Of a stretch of 64,000 nucleotides of DNA, positions 35,214-42,455 are shown piece by piece; positions within the stretch are counted from its first letter, which is position 1; each line of letters starts with the position of its first letter. A program made the position numbers and the translations under genes. The DNA comes from Paenibacillus glucanolyticus NBRC 15330 (GTDB lineage Bacteria > Bacillota > Bacilli > Paenibacillales > Paenibacillaceae). Location: NCBI RefSeq assembly GCF_004000885.1, contig NZ_BIMC01000002.1, positions 248,001 to 312,000 of the forward strand, read 5' to 3'. The notes beneath the pieces are model-generated. The model was not told the DNA's origin. It made no database searches and saw only the letters and a list, made by a program, of their open reading frames with translations.

Positions 35214-35591
35214 TAAGATGTTTAGGTAGCATGAGGTGGGTCATTCAGTTTTTTAGGGAGATGTAAAGCGCTGGATGAAAGATGGAGCCAAAGACATAAT
35301 TCGAGTTTGTTGAATACGGTAATTACACAAAAAATGAGTGTTTGTTTGGGAAAATGAATTCGCTAGGTTTCAAAATGTTATTCGGGTACTTCTTAAATAT
35401 AAGCTGAAAAATTGAGCAATAAATCGTGGATATTGACATGTGAATTTACGGATTTAAGGCATTCTTTTCTATGTATGATTATCGATATTTTATTTGTTTG
35501 AAGGTAGAGCGGTCGACTTTGCCTACAAATTCATTGCTACCTGAAACAAGCTGATATCCCTTTATACGAGGAAATCAGCTTGTTTTTTAAT
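35214..35591. other. 378-base AT-rich junction with a possible small RNA
   Basis: No coding frame. Composition turns AT-rich within about 100 bases of the GH95 stop, marking the left side of the accessory insert. TTGACA occurs at about 35434. The stretch GGTAGAGCGGTCGACT near 35505 recalls a tRNA D-arm plus anticodon stem, and GGTAG/CTACC can pair across 35503-35543, but no complete tRNA fold is possible. It leads straight into the terminator at 35546. Confidence 0.4.
35546..35590 (+). terminator. rho-independent terminator
   Basis: Stem AACAAGCTGAT with ATCAGCTTGTT, loop of 18 bases, then a T run near 35583. The T tract is on the plus strand, 330 bases from the GH95 stop. It might end a small transcript from the AT-rich junction. 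Confidence 0.75.
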
Positions 35592-35858
35592 TTAATTTTG
35601 ATAACTTTCCATCTCATCTTCAACTAGTCCTACCAACTCAGCAGCCTTCATATCCAGCGCAGCGGCAATGGCAAGTAATGAATTTAATGTGGGTTGGTGA
35701 ATACCTCGTTCAAGCATGGATATGTATGTTCGATCAAGATTACTGCGGAATGCCAGTTCTTCTTGGCTTACCTTCTGCTCCTTGCGAATGTTCTTTAATA
35801 CTTGTCCAAAAATTGCTTCTGAGTTCAAGGCAATACCTCTTTTTGTACTCATTATCAT
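35592..35858 (-). CDS. XRE-family regulator, restriction-controller-like
   Basis: An 88-residue helix-turn-helix protein that is nearly all DNA-binding domain: FGQVLKNIRKEQKVSQEELA, then NLDRTYISMLERGIHQPTLN and LLAIAAALDMKAAELV. The DRTYIS-ERG pattern is the one I associate with controller (C) proteins of restriction-modification systems and small phage-type regulators. It is divergent from the rest of the insert, with the palindrome GAGTATACTC 25 bases before its start. The ribosome site is weak, so the start (35858 or 35852) is uncertain. Confidence 0.8.
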   Translation of the reverse strand: MIMSTKRGIALNSEAIFGQVLKNIRKEQKVSQEELAFRSNLDRTYISMLERGIHQPTLNSLLAIAAALDMKAAELVGLVEDEMESYQN

Positions 35859-35882
35859 TGTGTTTGTAATTGCACTTCCACG

Positions 35883-35892
35883 GAGTATACTC
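35883..35892. promoter_or_regulatory. palindromic operator candidate
   Basis: GAGTATACTC is a perfect 10-base palindrome upstream of the XRE gene, in the divergent intergenic region. It is a plausible autoregulatory site. A single short palindrome can arise by chance. Confidence 0.35.
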
Positions 35893-35970
35893 TACAAAAA
35901 GATGTAAATCTCTATTTTTTTATGATATGATCGTAGCAAAATATACCAATTGAAGAGGAGAACGAATGAA

Positions 35971-36000
35971 ATGAAGAATTGTCAGAATTGTGGTGAGTAA
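35971..36000 (+). pseudogene. zinc-ribbon leader remnant (9 codons)
   Basis: GAAGAGGAG is followed ten bases later by an ATG reading MKNCQNCGE and a stop. CxxCG at the very N-terminus is how many zinc-ribbon proteins begin, and the ribosome site is excellent, so this is either the stump of such a gene or a tiny peptide. An overlapping ATG at 35966 gives only two codons. Confidence 0.3.
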
Positions 36001-36102
36001 AAACAACAGCTCGATTTCTTGTTTGCGGGAAAATGATGTAAGAGGCTTAAGTGTGTTGATAGGATCGACTCAATAAAAATCCTTTTTATGGGGGTTGAAG
36101 CT

Positions 36103-36510
36103 ATGGCAAATAGGAATAGGGTTACAGGCATAATCAGCCAGGGGAGTAATCAGGTTAGACTGGAAGGTGAACAAACAATGCCAGAACAGCCTCAAAGTGA
36201 AAATGAGCAGATAAGTATTGATGATCACGTAGAAGTTCAGGTTTATGAAGAGACAGGGCAAGAACAAAATCAACAAGAAGAGAGGCTACTTGCCATTGAA
36301 GATATTATAAAGCCAGGAAAATTCGGAGTAACGAACAGCCAAATAGTTTCGGCCATTAAGCAAGTGATTGCGGATGGCTCAATCGAAAAGCTGAGGATGC
36401 TTCGTTCCATGTACCTGTATTCTTTTGAGAATTCCCTAAGGTATCTGAAAAAGTCGGAGCGAGAGTTCATTCAAAATAACCTGAAATTGAACAGGCCGGA
36501 GCGTGGATAG
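36103..36510 (+). CDS. hypothetical 135-residue protein of the accessory insert
   Basis: Start at ATG 36103, with GGGGGTTGAAG ahead; the in-frame ATG at 36088 lies before that site. The first 65 residues are polar and low in complexity, rich in Gln and Glu (PEQPQSENEQISIDDH), and the last 70 form what looks like a helical domain (TNSQIVSAIKQVIADGSIEK, then LRSMYLYSFENSLRYLKKSE). No membrane segment or signal. It is followed closely by its own terminator. I do not recognise a family. Confidence 0.55.
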   Translation: MANRNRVTGIISQGSNQVRLEGEQTMPEQPQSENEQISIDDHVEVQVYEETGQEQNQQEERLLAIEDIIKPGKFGVTNSQIVSAIKQVIADGSIEKLRMLRSMYLYSFENSLRYLKKSEREFIQNNLKLNRPERG

Positions 36511-36533
36511 GTCATGCGCTCCGACTTGTTTTT
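36497..36533 (+). terminator. rho-independent terminator
   Basis: Stem CGGAGCG/CGCTCCG overlapping the stop codon of the 135-residue protein, loop of 13 bases, then a tail containing TTTTT. It separates this gene from the nuclease gene. Confidence 0.7.
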
Positions 36534-36912
36534 ATTTTGTGGGATTTCAGCTTGTCTTGCGTAGAATGATGTGCTTTGGGGAGAGGTAGATCTATTTCTT
36601 TAATGGGGTAAGATTCCAAAAAAATTATATTTGTCATATTCGATGATTTGTCATCAAAAGTGCTCGAATTTAACAAGTTTGGAGTAGAGAAGAATCTGGC
36701 GTTGAAGAAGCTGGTGGGCTCGGGAAGGGAATCGGGTGGAATTGACGGTTGTTATAGAAGATATTGATTGATTAAATCAAAATGCTCGACTAGAAAAAGT
36801 CGGGATTTTTTGTCGATGCTTCATGTTTTATGCAGAATTATAGAAGGTAAATCTAGTATAATGTGGAATACATCTTATAGTTTCGCATTTAGTCAAAAGG
36901 GATGTGGGGGAT
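36534..36912. other. non-coding stretch before the nuclease gene
   Basis: No gene with a start is seen. One frame from about 36610 to 36767 reads KIIFVIFDDLSSKVLEFNKF and LALKKLVGSGRESGGID before a stop, so it may be a coding remnant. A second terminator (36785-36811) follows. A consensus -10 TATAAT at 36857-36862 is then well placed for the nuclease gene, though its -35 is poor. Confidence 0.4.
36785..36811 (+). terminator. rho-independent terminator upstream of the nuclease gene
   Basis: Stem CTCGACT/AGTCGGG with a six-base A-rich loop, then ATTTTTT. It insulates the nuclease gene from upstream transcription. Confidence 0.7.
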
Positions 36913-39483
36913 ATGCAAGTTCTAAATAAGCAATATATGAAAGAAAGTTCTTTAGATAGTGGATTTTGGAGAGAAATTGGTGTTAAGCACGATGCAATAC
37001 ATGAACTTGAGTCAATTTTGGTGCATTCAAGATTAAAAAGTATATTAGCACAAATGAAAATGCCAGCACTGAATGAACTTAGAAAACTTTATCAATTAGG
37101 TGAATTTGAAGATGATGAGAGTCTGAGGGAAGCGCTGTTCAAACTAGATTTAGAAGAAAGAAAGCTGTTATTAAAGCTACATGACTTTTCAAATCGAAAG
37201 AAAAAAAGTCTGGATAAATATTATGAAAGTGTGAAGTTGGAAGATGAAAGATATGATAAATCATCTTTAGCTAAACTTCTTCATCTTTTTCATTTGTCCC
37301 CTGTACATCTAATTGAATTATTTACTTGGTATTTATGGGATAACAAGGCTTCCGGAAAATTATTCGTGTTTGATAAGGAAAATATCCCATACAGCGAAGC
37401 TAAAAAGATTGCAGAAGAGTATACTTATAACATTAAATTAAGGGACATTCTGTACAAAGCATCAGGTTCAAAAAATCAGTATCGAGTATATTCCTATTCA
37501 ATAATTTTAAAGAAAGTTTTAGTTCTTCTATATAGACAAATAAGTGATGCCCCAAGAGCTGACTTCGTTTCGGCACCGAGGAATAGAGAGGTTTCTCCCA
37601 CTCTTTTCCTGATTGATATTGATAAAAAAACAGTTGAAATAAAATCTTTGATTACTGAAGAGGGAGCAATTAAAAATTACTTACAATCAACACTAGGTAG
37701 TAACCTTGGAGAAATACAATCAAAGGTGTTCGTTGACTATAACAAAGAGGTATTTGTAAATTCTATTTTAAAAGGATCTTCAGTTACAGCTTCTGGTGAT
37801 ATTGTTACAGATTTTACGGTATTTAAAATAAAGTTTAGAGGGACTCCTCTAAAAAACTCACCACAAGTAACATTAGAATTAGACTCTCTTGATATTTGGC
37901 CTTCTGTAGAAGAGGCTCATACTAATGGAACGATTAATTTAGAAAGCATTAAGGACCTGGAGAGCATACAATTTAAATCTTCATTAGGTAATAGGTTAAT
38001 TAGATCGACAGTTTTAGATAACGGAAATGTGATTTTTACAATGGACGATAGTAATTTGGATAGTGTTAATAAAAAACGAATTGAGGAGAAGTTTCTGGAT
38101 AAATTCGGGGTTCCTCTTTATCGAGAAATATCAAATGAACTGTTTGATGAGGGTAAGGCAGATAAAGTTGATTATCTAATGACAATAAGCACAGTTGAGA
38201 AACCAAGTGAATTTATCAATTCAATCCTTACTCAATTGATAAAACAGTCTATTCTTATGGAACTGCAAAATAGTTTCTATTATTGCCCCCATTGTCGAAT
38301 TGAATATGTTTATGAGGAACCAGAAGAGGTTCCTCATACTTGTAAAGACTGTGATGGTGATAGAATATCGAAACGCTCATCTAAAGTCATTACCGTTAAC
38401 TTGGATGCAGTATATGGCTTAATAAAAAAAAGATGCAATGAGAAATTAACTCGATGGGAGTTAGTAAGGGAAAACGTTTTGAAAGTTGGAAGTGTTGAAC
38501 TAAAATGCTTGCATCTTTCACATCAACAAATAGAAATGGGTTTGCAAATTGTAATAACAGATAAATCTCTTCAAAAAAGTGCTTTAAAACAATTAAACCG
38601 ATTAATGAAACCCACAATCTTAGTTCTAGTAGGTCAATCCGAAAGACTTATTAATTACTCTAATTATAGTTGCGTTGAGCCAGTGAATTTTGGTAAGATA
38701 TACATAGAAGGGGAACAAACGTTCTCTAAACTTATGGAAGAATGGTCAAATAAATTACAAACAAGAACTAAAACTTTCTTGTCTGCAGCAGCAAACGAAG
38801 CTTATAACTCGATTGGGGAAATGACGGAATATGATCTTAAAAATAAAGTGTACACTGATAAGTTTTTTGAGGATGATGTGTTCGCTTTATTGAAAGATAT
38901 CTTTTCAAACGCTGAAAAATGGGGCAAGGAACTTTCTGGAAAAGAAGTTCCGGAAGGAATCTTCGCTCTAGCTTTTAAACAGGACGGGAAGATTCGTCAA
39001 CGAGTGTTTTCTTATGACTGTAAGCTGAATACCAATGGAAAAGGATATGATCTTAATAAAAGTGAGCAAAGAAAAGCAGTTGAATATGTAAACACTTTGA
39101 ATTCAAATGACTATATACAGACATTTAGTGATAAGAATCAACTAAGTGGACATATTTTCATAAGCAATCAATTTAGAAGTAATAATTTTAAAACAATGAC
39201 TGCTCACTTTTATGAACATTTAAATGAAAGTTTCGATTCTAAAGCTATATTTCTTGATGTTAGTGTTCTATGCTATTTACATGAAAATTTCTCAAAAAAC
39301 CATCAAAAGATAATGAATAATAGGGATAAGTTCTATAGGGACTTATTTGATGTGTTAATGTCAGGAATAGTTAATACAGAATCAGTTGATAAAGTATTTA
39401 AAAAGGCATTAGATAATGATTTAGCTGAATACAAGACGTTGCCAACGCATAAGGTTACCAAGGAATTACAAGAGAAGTATTAA
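36913..39483 (+). CDS. large protein with zinc ribbon and FokI-like nuclease domain
   Basis: An 856-residue soluble protein in strongly AT-rich codons. Residues 1-450 match nothing I know. A four-cysteine zinc ribbon follows: C458-P-H-C461 and C477-K-D-C480. Residues about 655-740 line up with the FokI cleavage domain: a helix (VFALLKDIFSNAEKWGKELS), then VPEG (FokI PDG, E681 for D450), then YDCK (FokI VDTK, D702 and K704 for D467 and K469), then GYDLNKSEQRKAVEYVN (FokI GYNLPIGQADEMQRYVE). This predicts a PD-(D/E)xK DNA nuclease. ATG 36913 is chosen over GTG 36904, which overlaps the GGGGGA site. A small companion gene follows. No methyltransferase is nearby. Confidence 0.7.
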   Translation: MQVLNKQYMKESSLDSGFWREIGVKHDAIHELESILVHSRLKSILAQMKMPALNELRKLYQLGEFEDDESLREALFKLDLEERKLLLKLHDFSNRKKKSLDKYYESVKLEDERYDKSSLAKLLHLFHLSPVHLIELFTWYLWDNKASGKLFVFDKENIPYSEAKKIAEEYTYNIKLRDILYKASGSKNQYRVYSYSIILKKVLVLLYRQISDAPRADFVSAPRNREVSPTLFLIDIDKKTVEIKSLITEEGAIKNYLQSTLGSNLGEIQSKVFVDYNKEVFVNSILKGSSVTASGDIVTDFTVFKIKFRGTPLKNSPQVTLELDSLDIWPSVEEAHTNGTINLESIKDLESIQFKSSLGNRLIRSTVLDNGNVIFTMDDSNLDSVNKKRIEEKFLDKFGVPLYREISNELFDEGKADKVDYLMTISTVEKPSEFINSILTQLIKQSILMELQNSFYYCPHCRIEYVYEEPEEVPHTCKDCDGDRISKRSSKVITVNLDAVYGLIKKRCNEKLTRWELVRENVLKVGSVELKCLHLSHQQIEMGLQIVITDKSLQKSALKQLNRLMKPTILVLVGQSERLINYSNYSCVEPVNFGKIYIEGEQTFSKLMEEWSNKLQTRTKTFLSAAANEAYNSIGEMTEYDLKNKVYTDKFFEDDVFALLKDIFSNAEKWGKELSGKEVPEGIFALAFKQDGKIRQRVFSYDCKLNTNGKGYDLNKSEQRKAVEYVNTLNSNDYIQTFSDKNQLSGHIFISNQFRSNNFKTMTAHFYEHLNESFDSKAIFLDVSVLCYLHENFSKNHQKIMNNRDKFYRDLFDVLMSGIVNTESVDKVFKKALDNDLAEYKTLPTHKVTKELQEKY

Positions 39484-39506
39484 TTTATGAAGGGAGGCCA
39501 CTTCAA

Positions 39507-39956
39507 ATCTTATACCATGTAGATGATTCGGCTCTCCTTTCCTATTGTCAGTTATTTAGTAAGGATATTGAAAGGAGCATACAACAGTTATGTTTCTCAA
39601 ATTACACTTTAAAATTGGGAAATTATGATGTCGTTTATCAATTTTTTGATGAATTTATAATAAAGTTAATGGTTCAAGATAATATAGTTTTAAAAATTAA
39701 ATCACTTACTTATGATGAATTTGCTCCAAAAGAGTTAATCCAACAATTCAAGTTTTTATCTGATCCCCCACATAGACTTGAACGTTATCTGAAACTAGGC
39801 GATGAGCGATTCCGTTTTGAAATTAAGGAAGCACTTCAAAGTAATCAATTCGTTCCCCTAATAACTAATTCTCAAGTATGGATTTGGTCTGAATACGATA
39901 TTAGGTTAGCAATTAATAGCGATGGATTTACTCATTTATTGCTTGATAATCTGTAG
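39507..39956 (+). CDS. companion protein of the FokI-like nuclease, possible AUC start
   Basis: The frame is open from within the end of the nuclease gene to 39956. TTG 39615 gives 113 residues but has no ribosome site. ATC 39507 lies nine bases after AGGGAGG and gives 149 residues with a sensible N-terminus (LYHVDDSALLSYCQLFSKDI). The protein is soluble, AT-rich in codon choice like the nuclease, with FKFLSDPPHRLERYLKLGDE in the middle and VWIWSEYDIRLAINSDGF near the end. I recognise no family. Only 23 bases separate it from the nuclease stop, so the two are almost certainly co-expressed. Confidence 0.5.
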   Translation: MLYHVDDSALLSYCQLFSKDIERSIQQLCFSNYTLKLGNYDVVYQFFDEFIIKLMVQDNIVLKIKSLTYDEFAPKELIQQFKFLSDPPHRLERYLKLGDERFRFEIKEALQSNQFVPLITNSQVWIWSEYDIRLAINSDGFTHLLLDNL

Positions 39957-40060
39957 TTGTATTTTGAATGTCTTGTCAGAAGGTTCATCTTTTTTATGGC
40001 TGCCAATTTTTAAACAAAAGTAGAGATTTTTTATTCCAGTAAATTTCGTGACGATGCCTT

Positions 40061-40205
40061 ATGACAACTCATAAAGCACCCAATAGATTAGCCAAGGAAA
40101 AGTCACGGTATATTCAGTATCCGGTGAACTGGTTCCCTTGGTAAAAAGAGCTTTTGAAGCCTTTAAGTGCTACAACAAACTTGCTTCTTATCCATTGCGT
40201 ATAGC
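40061..40205 (+). pseudogene. decayed 5' fragment of a YyaL/DUF255 (thioredoxin-domain) gene
   Basis: From ATG 40061 the frame reads MTTHKAPNRLAKEKS and then YPVNWFPW before a stop at 40142. This matches the conserved opening of YyaL/SSP411-type proteins (APNRL..EKSPYL, NPVDWYPW). The next frame continues with KRAFEAFK (family EEAFEKAK) and the third with CFLSIAYS (family IFLSIGYS) near 40182-40205. The order is right, but three frames and deletions separate the parts. The remaining roughly 600 residues are absent. Confidence 0.7.
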
Positions 40206-40342
40206 TATTTATTGACCCACGCGTCTAAAAACTGAAGATTATCTGAGATTTGATTACAAAACAAGAAGAGATAAAATTCCGAAGCAAAAGTTAAAGAAGA
40301 TTCTTATAAACAATACTTACTTAGCTTTAGAAATTAAAATCA

Positions 40343-40370
40343 AGCCCTTACCCCTCCCGGGTAAGGGCTT
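40343..40370. terminator. bidirectional terminator
   Basis: Twelve-base stem AAGCCCTTACCC/GGGTAAGGGCTT with a short loop and T/A-rich sequence on both sides. It can end the minus-strand sugar permease transcript and anything arriving from the insert. Confidence 0.8.
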
Positions 40371-40391
40371 CTCTTCTTTCCCAACAAAATT

Positions 40392-41285
40392 CTAACTCTT
40401 GATAGCCCCCATCATAATTCCCTTCACAAAATACCTTTGCACAAAAGGATACACCATAATGATCGGCAGCGTGGCGACCATGGTCACCGCCATGCGGATG
40501 CTTTCGCTGGACACCGGGATCCGCTTGGAGCCCTGGGCCAACTGCTGGGCATCGGATATCATGCCGGCGGTTTGGAACTGGTTGAGGATTTTGACCAGCA
40601 CGGCCTGCAAGGTCTTGAGCTCCGGCTTGTAGGTATAGACATAGGAGTCATACCAGGAGTTCCAGTGGCCGATGGCCAGGAACAGGCCGATTGTGGCGAG
40701 CACCGGCACGCACAGCGGCATGATGATGCGGAAGAACGTCTGCAGGTCGTTCGCGCCGTCGATTTTGGAGGATTCCTCGATCTCGCCGGGGATCTGCTCC
40801 ATGAAGGTACGCACGAGAATCATCAGGAAGACGCCGATCAGGCCGGGGAAGATGTAGACCCAGAAGGAGTCGATCAGTCCCAGGGATTTGATAATCATAT
40901 AGGTTGGAATGAGGCCGCCGCCAAAATACATCGTGAACACAAAGAAGAAGGAGAAGTATTTCCAGCCGAGCAGGCTGCGCTTGCTGAGCGGATAGGCGAG
41001 CAGCGTGATGAAGAAGATGGAGGCCGCCGTTCCGACAACCGTCCGGAGTACGGTCACCTGAATGGCGTTCCATATCTCCGGATTCCGGAAGATGGTCACG
41101 TAACTCTCGATGGTAGGCACTCTAGGCCAGAAGTACAGATTACCCCGCATCGTATCGGTGGCATCGTTCAGGGAGATGACCAGGATATTCCAGAAGGGAT
41201 AGAAGGTCACGAGAAAGATGCCGGCCAGGAATACATATAAAGAGGCGTCGAAGATACGTTCGGGCATGGTTTTTTTGCTTAACAT
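40392..41285 (-). CDS. carbohydrate ABC transporter permease (YtcP/LplC type)
   Basis: Inner-membrane permease of 297 residues with six hydrophobic segments. The EAA-type cytoplasmic loop reads EESSKIDGANDLQTFFRIIM (about residues 176-195), and the C-terminus KGIMMGAIKS is typical of the YtcP/LplC group of oligosaccharide transporters. It forms a heterodimer with the permease encoded just upstream. The ATPase (usually MsmX-like and shared) is not encoded here. Confidence 0.92.
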   Translation of the reverse strand: MLSKKTMPERIFDASLYVFLAGIFLVTFYPFWNILVISLNDATDTMRGNLYFWPRVPTIESYVTIFRNPEIWNAIQVTVLRTVVGTAASIFFITLLAYPLSKRSLLGWKYFSFFFVFTMYFGGGLIPTYMIIKSLGLIDSFWVYIFPGLIGVFLMILVRTFMEQIPGEIEESSKIDGANDLQTFFRIIMPLCVPVLATIGLFLAIGHWNSWYDSYVYTYKPELKTLQAVLVKILNQFQTAGMISDAQQLAQGSKRIPVSSESIRMAVTMVATLPIIMVYPFVQRYFVKGIMMGAIKS

Positions 41286-41304
41286 GGATGTACCTCCTTA
41301 TGGT

Positions 41305-42282
41305 TTAGAATAGGGACTGGCCGTTGAGCTTCTTCGCCGTATAGTTGACGATGACCACAATGATGAAGGCCACAACGGAGCTGAACATGCCAACGGCTGC
41401 CGCATAGGAGAACATGCCGTTCTGGATACCGTAGCGGAACGAATAGGTGGACAGCACGTCCGAGTAATCCCGCGTCAGGTCGTTGCCCAGCAGGAAATGC
41501 TGGTCGAAGCCCGCATTCAGAATGCCGCCGAGTGCCAAGATCAACAGAATGACAATGGTCGGTTTCAGATGAGGCAGGGTGATGAACATAATCTGCTTGA
41601 ATCGGTTCGCGCCATCCACCTTGGCAGCCTCGTACAGCTCCGGGTTAATGGACGATATCGCTGCCAGATACATAATCGAGCTGTAGCCCATATCCTTCCA
41701 CGTATTGCCGAGCGCGACGATCCACCAGAAGTATTTTCCGTTCTGCAAGAATAAAACGCTTTCATTGGTGATATGGAAGAACTTCAATATGCCGTTTATT
41801 GCACCATCTGAAGACAGCAGGGTGACGATGATATTTGCCGCAATTACCCAGGAAATGAAATACGGAAGATAAGAGGCGGTTTGCACCGTCTTTTTGAATT
41901 TCACGTTCTTGATTTCGTTAATCGCGATGGCGATCAGAATCGGCATCGGGAAGGAGAACAGAAGCGTGATCAGCGTGGAAGCCAGCGTATTGCGCATAAC
42001 GATCCAGAAGTCGCCGTTGTTGAAGAAGTAGCGGAACCATTCGAAGCCGACGAACTCGCTTGTGAACAGGGTCGACCAGAAGCCGCCCAGGGTAGGCTGG
42101 TAATTGACAAACGACATGTATAAACCAACCATGGGCGTGTAGGCAAATACAATGGCCCAGATCAGACCTGGCAGCATCATCAGGAATAGATATTTCTGCT
42201 GCTTCAGAATGGCCCATCGTCTTTTTCCGGGAGGACTTATGTTGATGTCACTCCGCGTCTGTAGTGTTGTAGCAGGTTTCAT
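41305..42282 (-). CDS. carbohydrate ABC transporter permease (LplB type)
   Basis: Permease of 325 residues with six membrane segments. The N-terminus KQQKYLFLMMLPGLIWAIVF and the coupling loop EAAKVDGANRFKQIMFITLP are diagnostic of LplB/YteP-type sugar permeases. I chose ATG 42282 because GAGGTGCC precedes it; the frame continues upstream to 42396 without a site. It lies 19 bases before the second permease and diverges from the YesN regulator gene. Confidence 0.92.
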   Translation of the reverse strand: MKPATTLQTRSDINISPPGKRRWAILKQQKYLFLMMLPGLIWAIVFAYTPMVGLYMSFVNYQPTLGGFWSTLFTSEFVGFEWFRYFFNNGDFWIVMRNTLASTLITLLFSFPMPILIAIAINEIKNVKFKKTVQTASYLPYFISWVIAANIIVTLLSSDGAINGILKFFHITNESVLFLQNGKYFWWIVALGNTWKDMGYSSIMYLAAISSINPELYEAAKVDGANRFKQIMFITLPHLKPTIVILLILALGGILNAGFDQHFLLGNDLTRDYSDVLSTYSFRYGIQNGMFSYAAAVGMFSSVVAFIIVVIVNYTAKKLNGQSLF

Positions 42283-42455
42283 ATGGGGCACCTCGCATCT
42301 CAAGTTATCTAAAATTATAAGACTCCCAAAAAAAGAGTGTCGATATGACAATGTAACGAATGATGCTTGAAAATAACTTACATTGTTTGTTCCCATAGTT
42401 AAAATGGCGAAATCGCTATAATATTAAGGGATAAGCTGACACAGGGGGTATGAAC
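42283..42455. promoter_or_regulatory. divergent promoter region, permeases versus YesN
   Basis: A 173-base divergent intergenic region. TATAAT at 42417-42422 is a good -10 for the regulator gene, with no clear -35. No operator repeats stand out. Confidence 0.45.

Larger units (their letters stand above)
39957..40391. other. right edge of the accessory insert, mostly non-coding
   Basis: Contains the YyaL remnant (40061-40205) and a terminator (40343-40370). Between them one frame reads TRLKTEDYLRFDYKTRRDKI without a start, possibly another worn fragment. No intact gene or transposon end was seen. Confidence 0.45.

Noticed and set aside
35500-35545. A tRNA gene suggested by GGTAGAGCGGTCGACT
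   Set aside because: No acceptor stem, no T-arm and no anticodon stem can be built around it. At most a fragment or coincidence.
36913-39483. Reading the large nuclease as a transposase or integrase
   Set aside because: No DDE or tyrosine-recombinase motif is visible and there are no terminal inverted repeats or target duplications around the gene; the PD-(D/E)xK pattern fits better.
40437-41240. A 267-residue plus-strand frame rich in His, Asp and Glu opposite the sugar permease
   Set aside because: The permease has all family motifs; the frame reads as the complement of hydrophobic codons and has no ribosome site.
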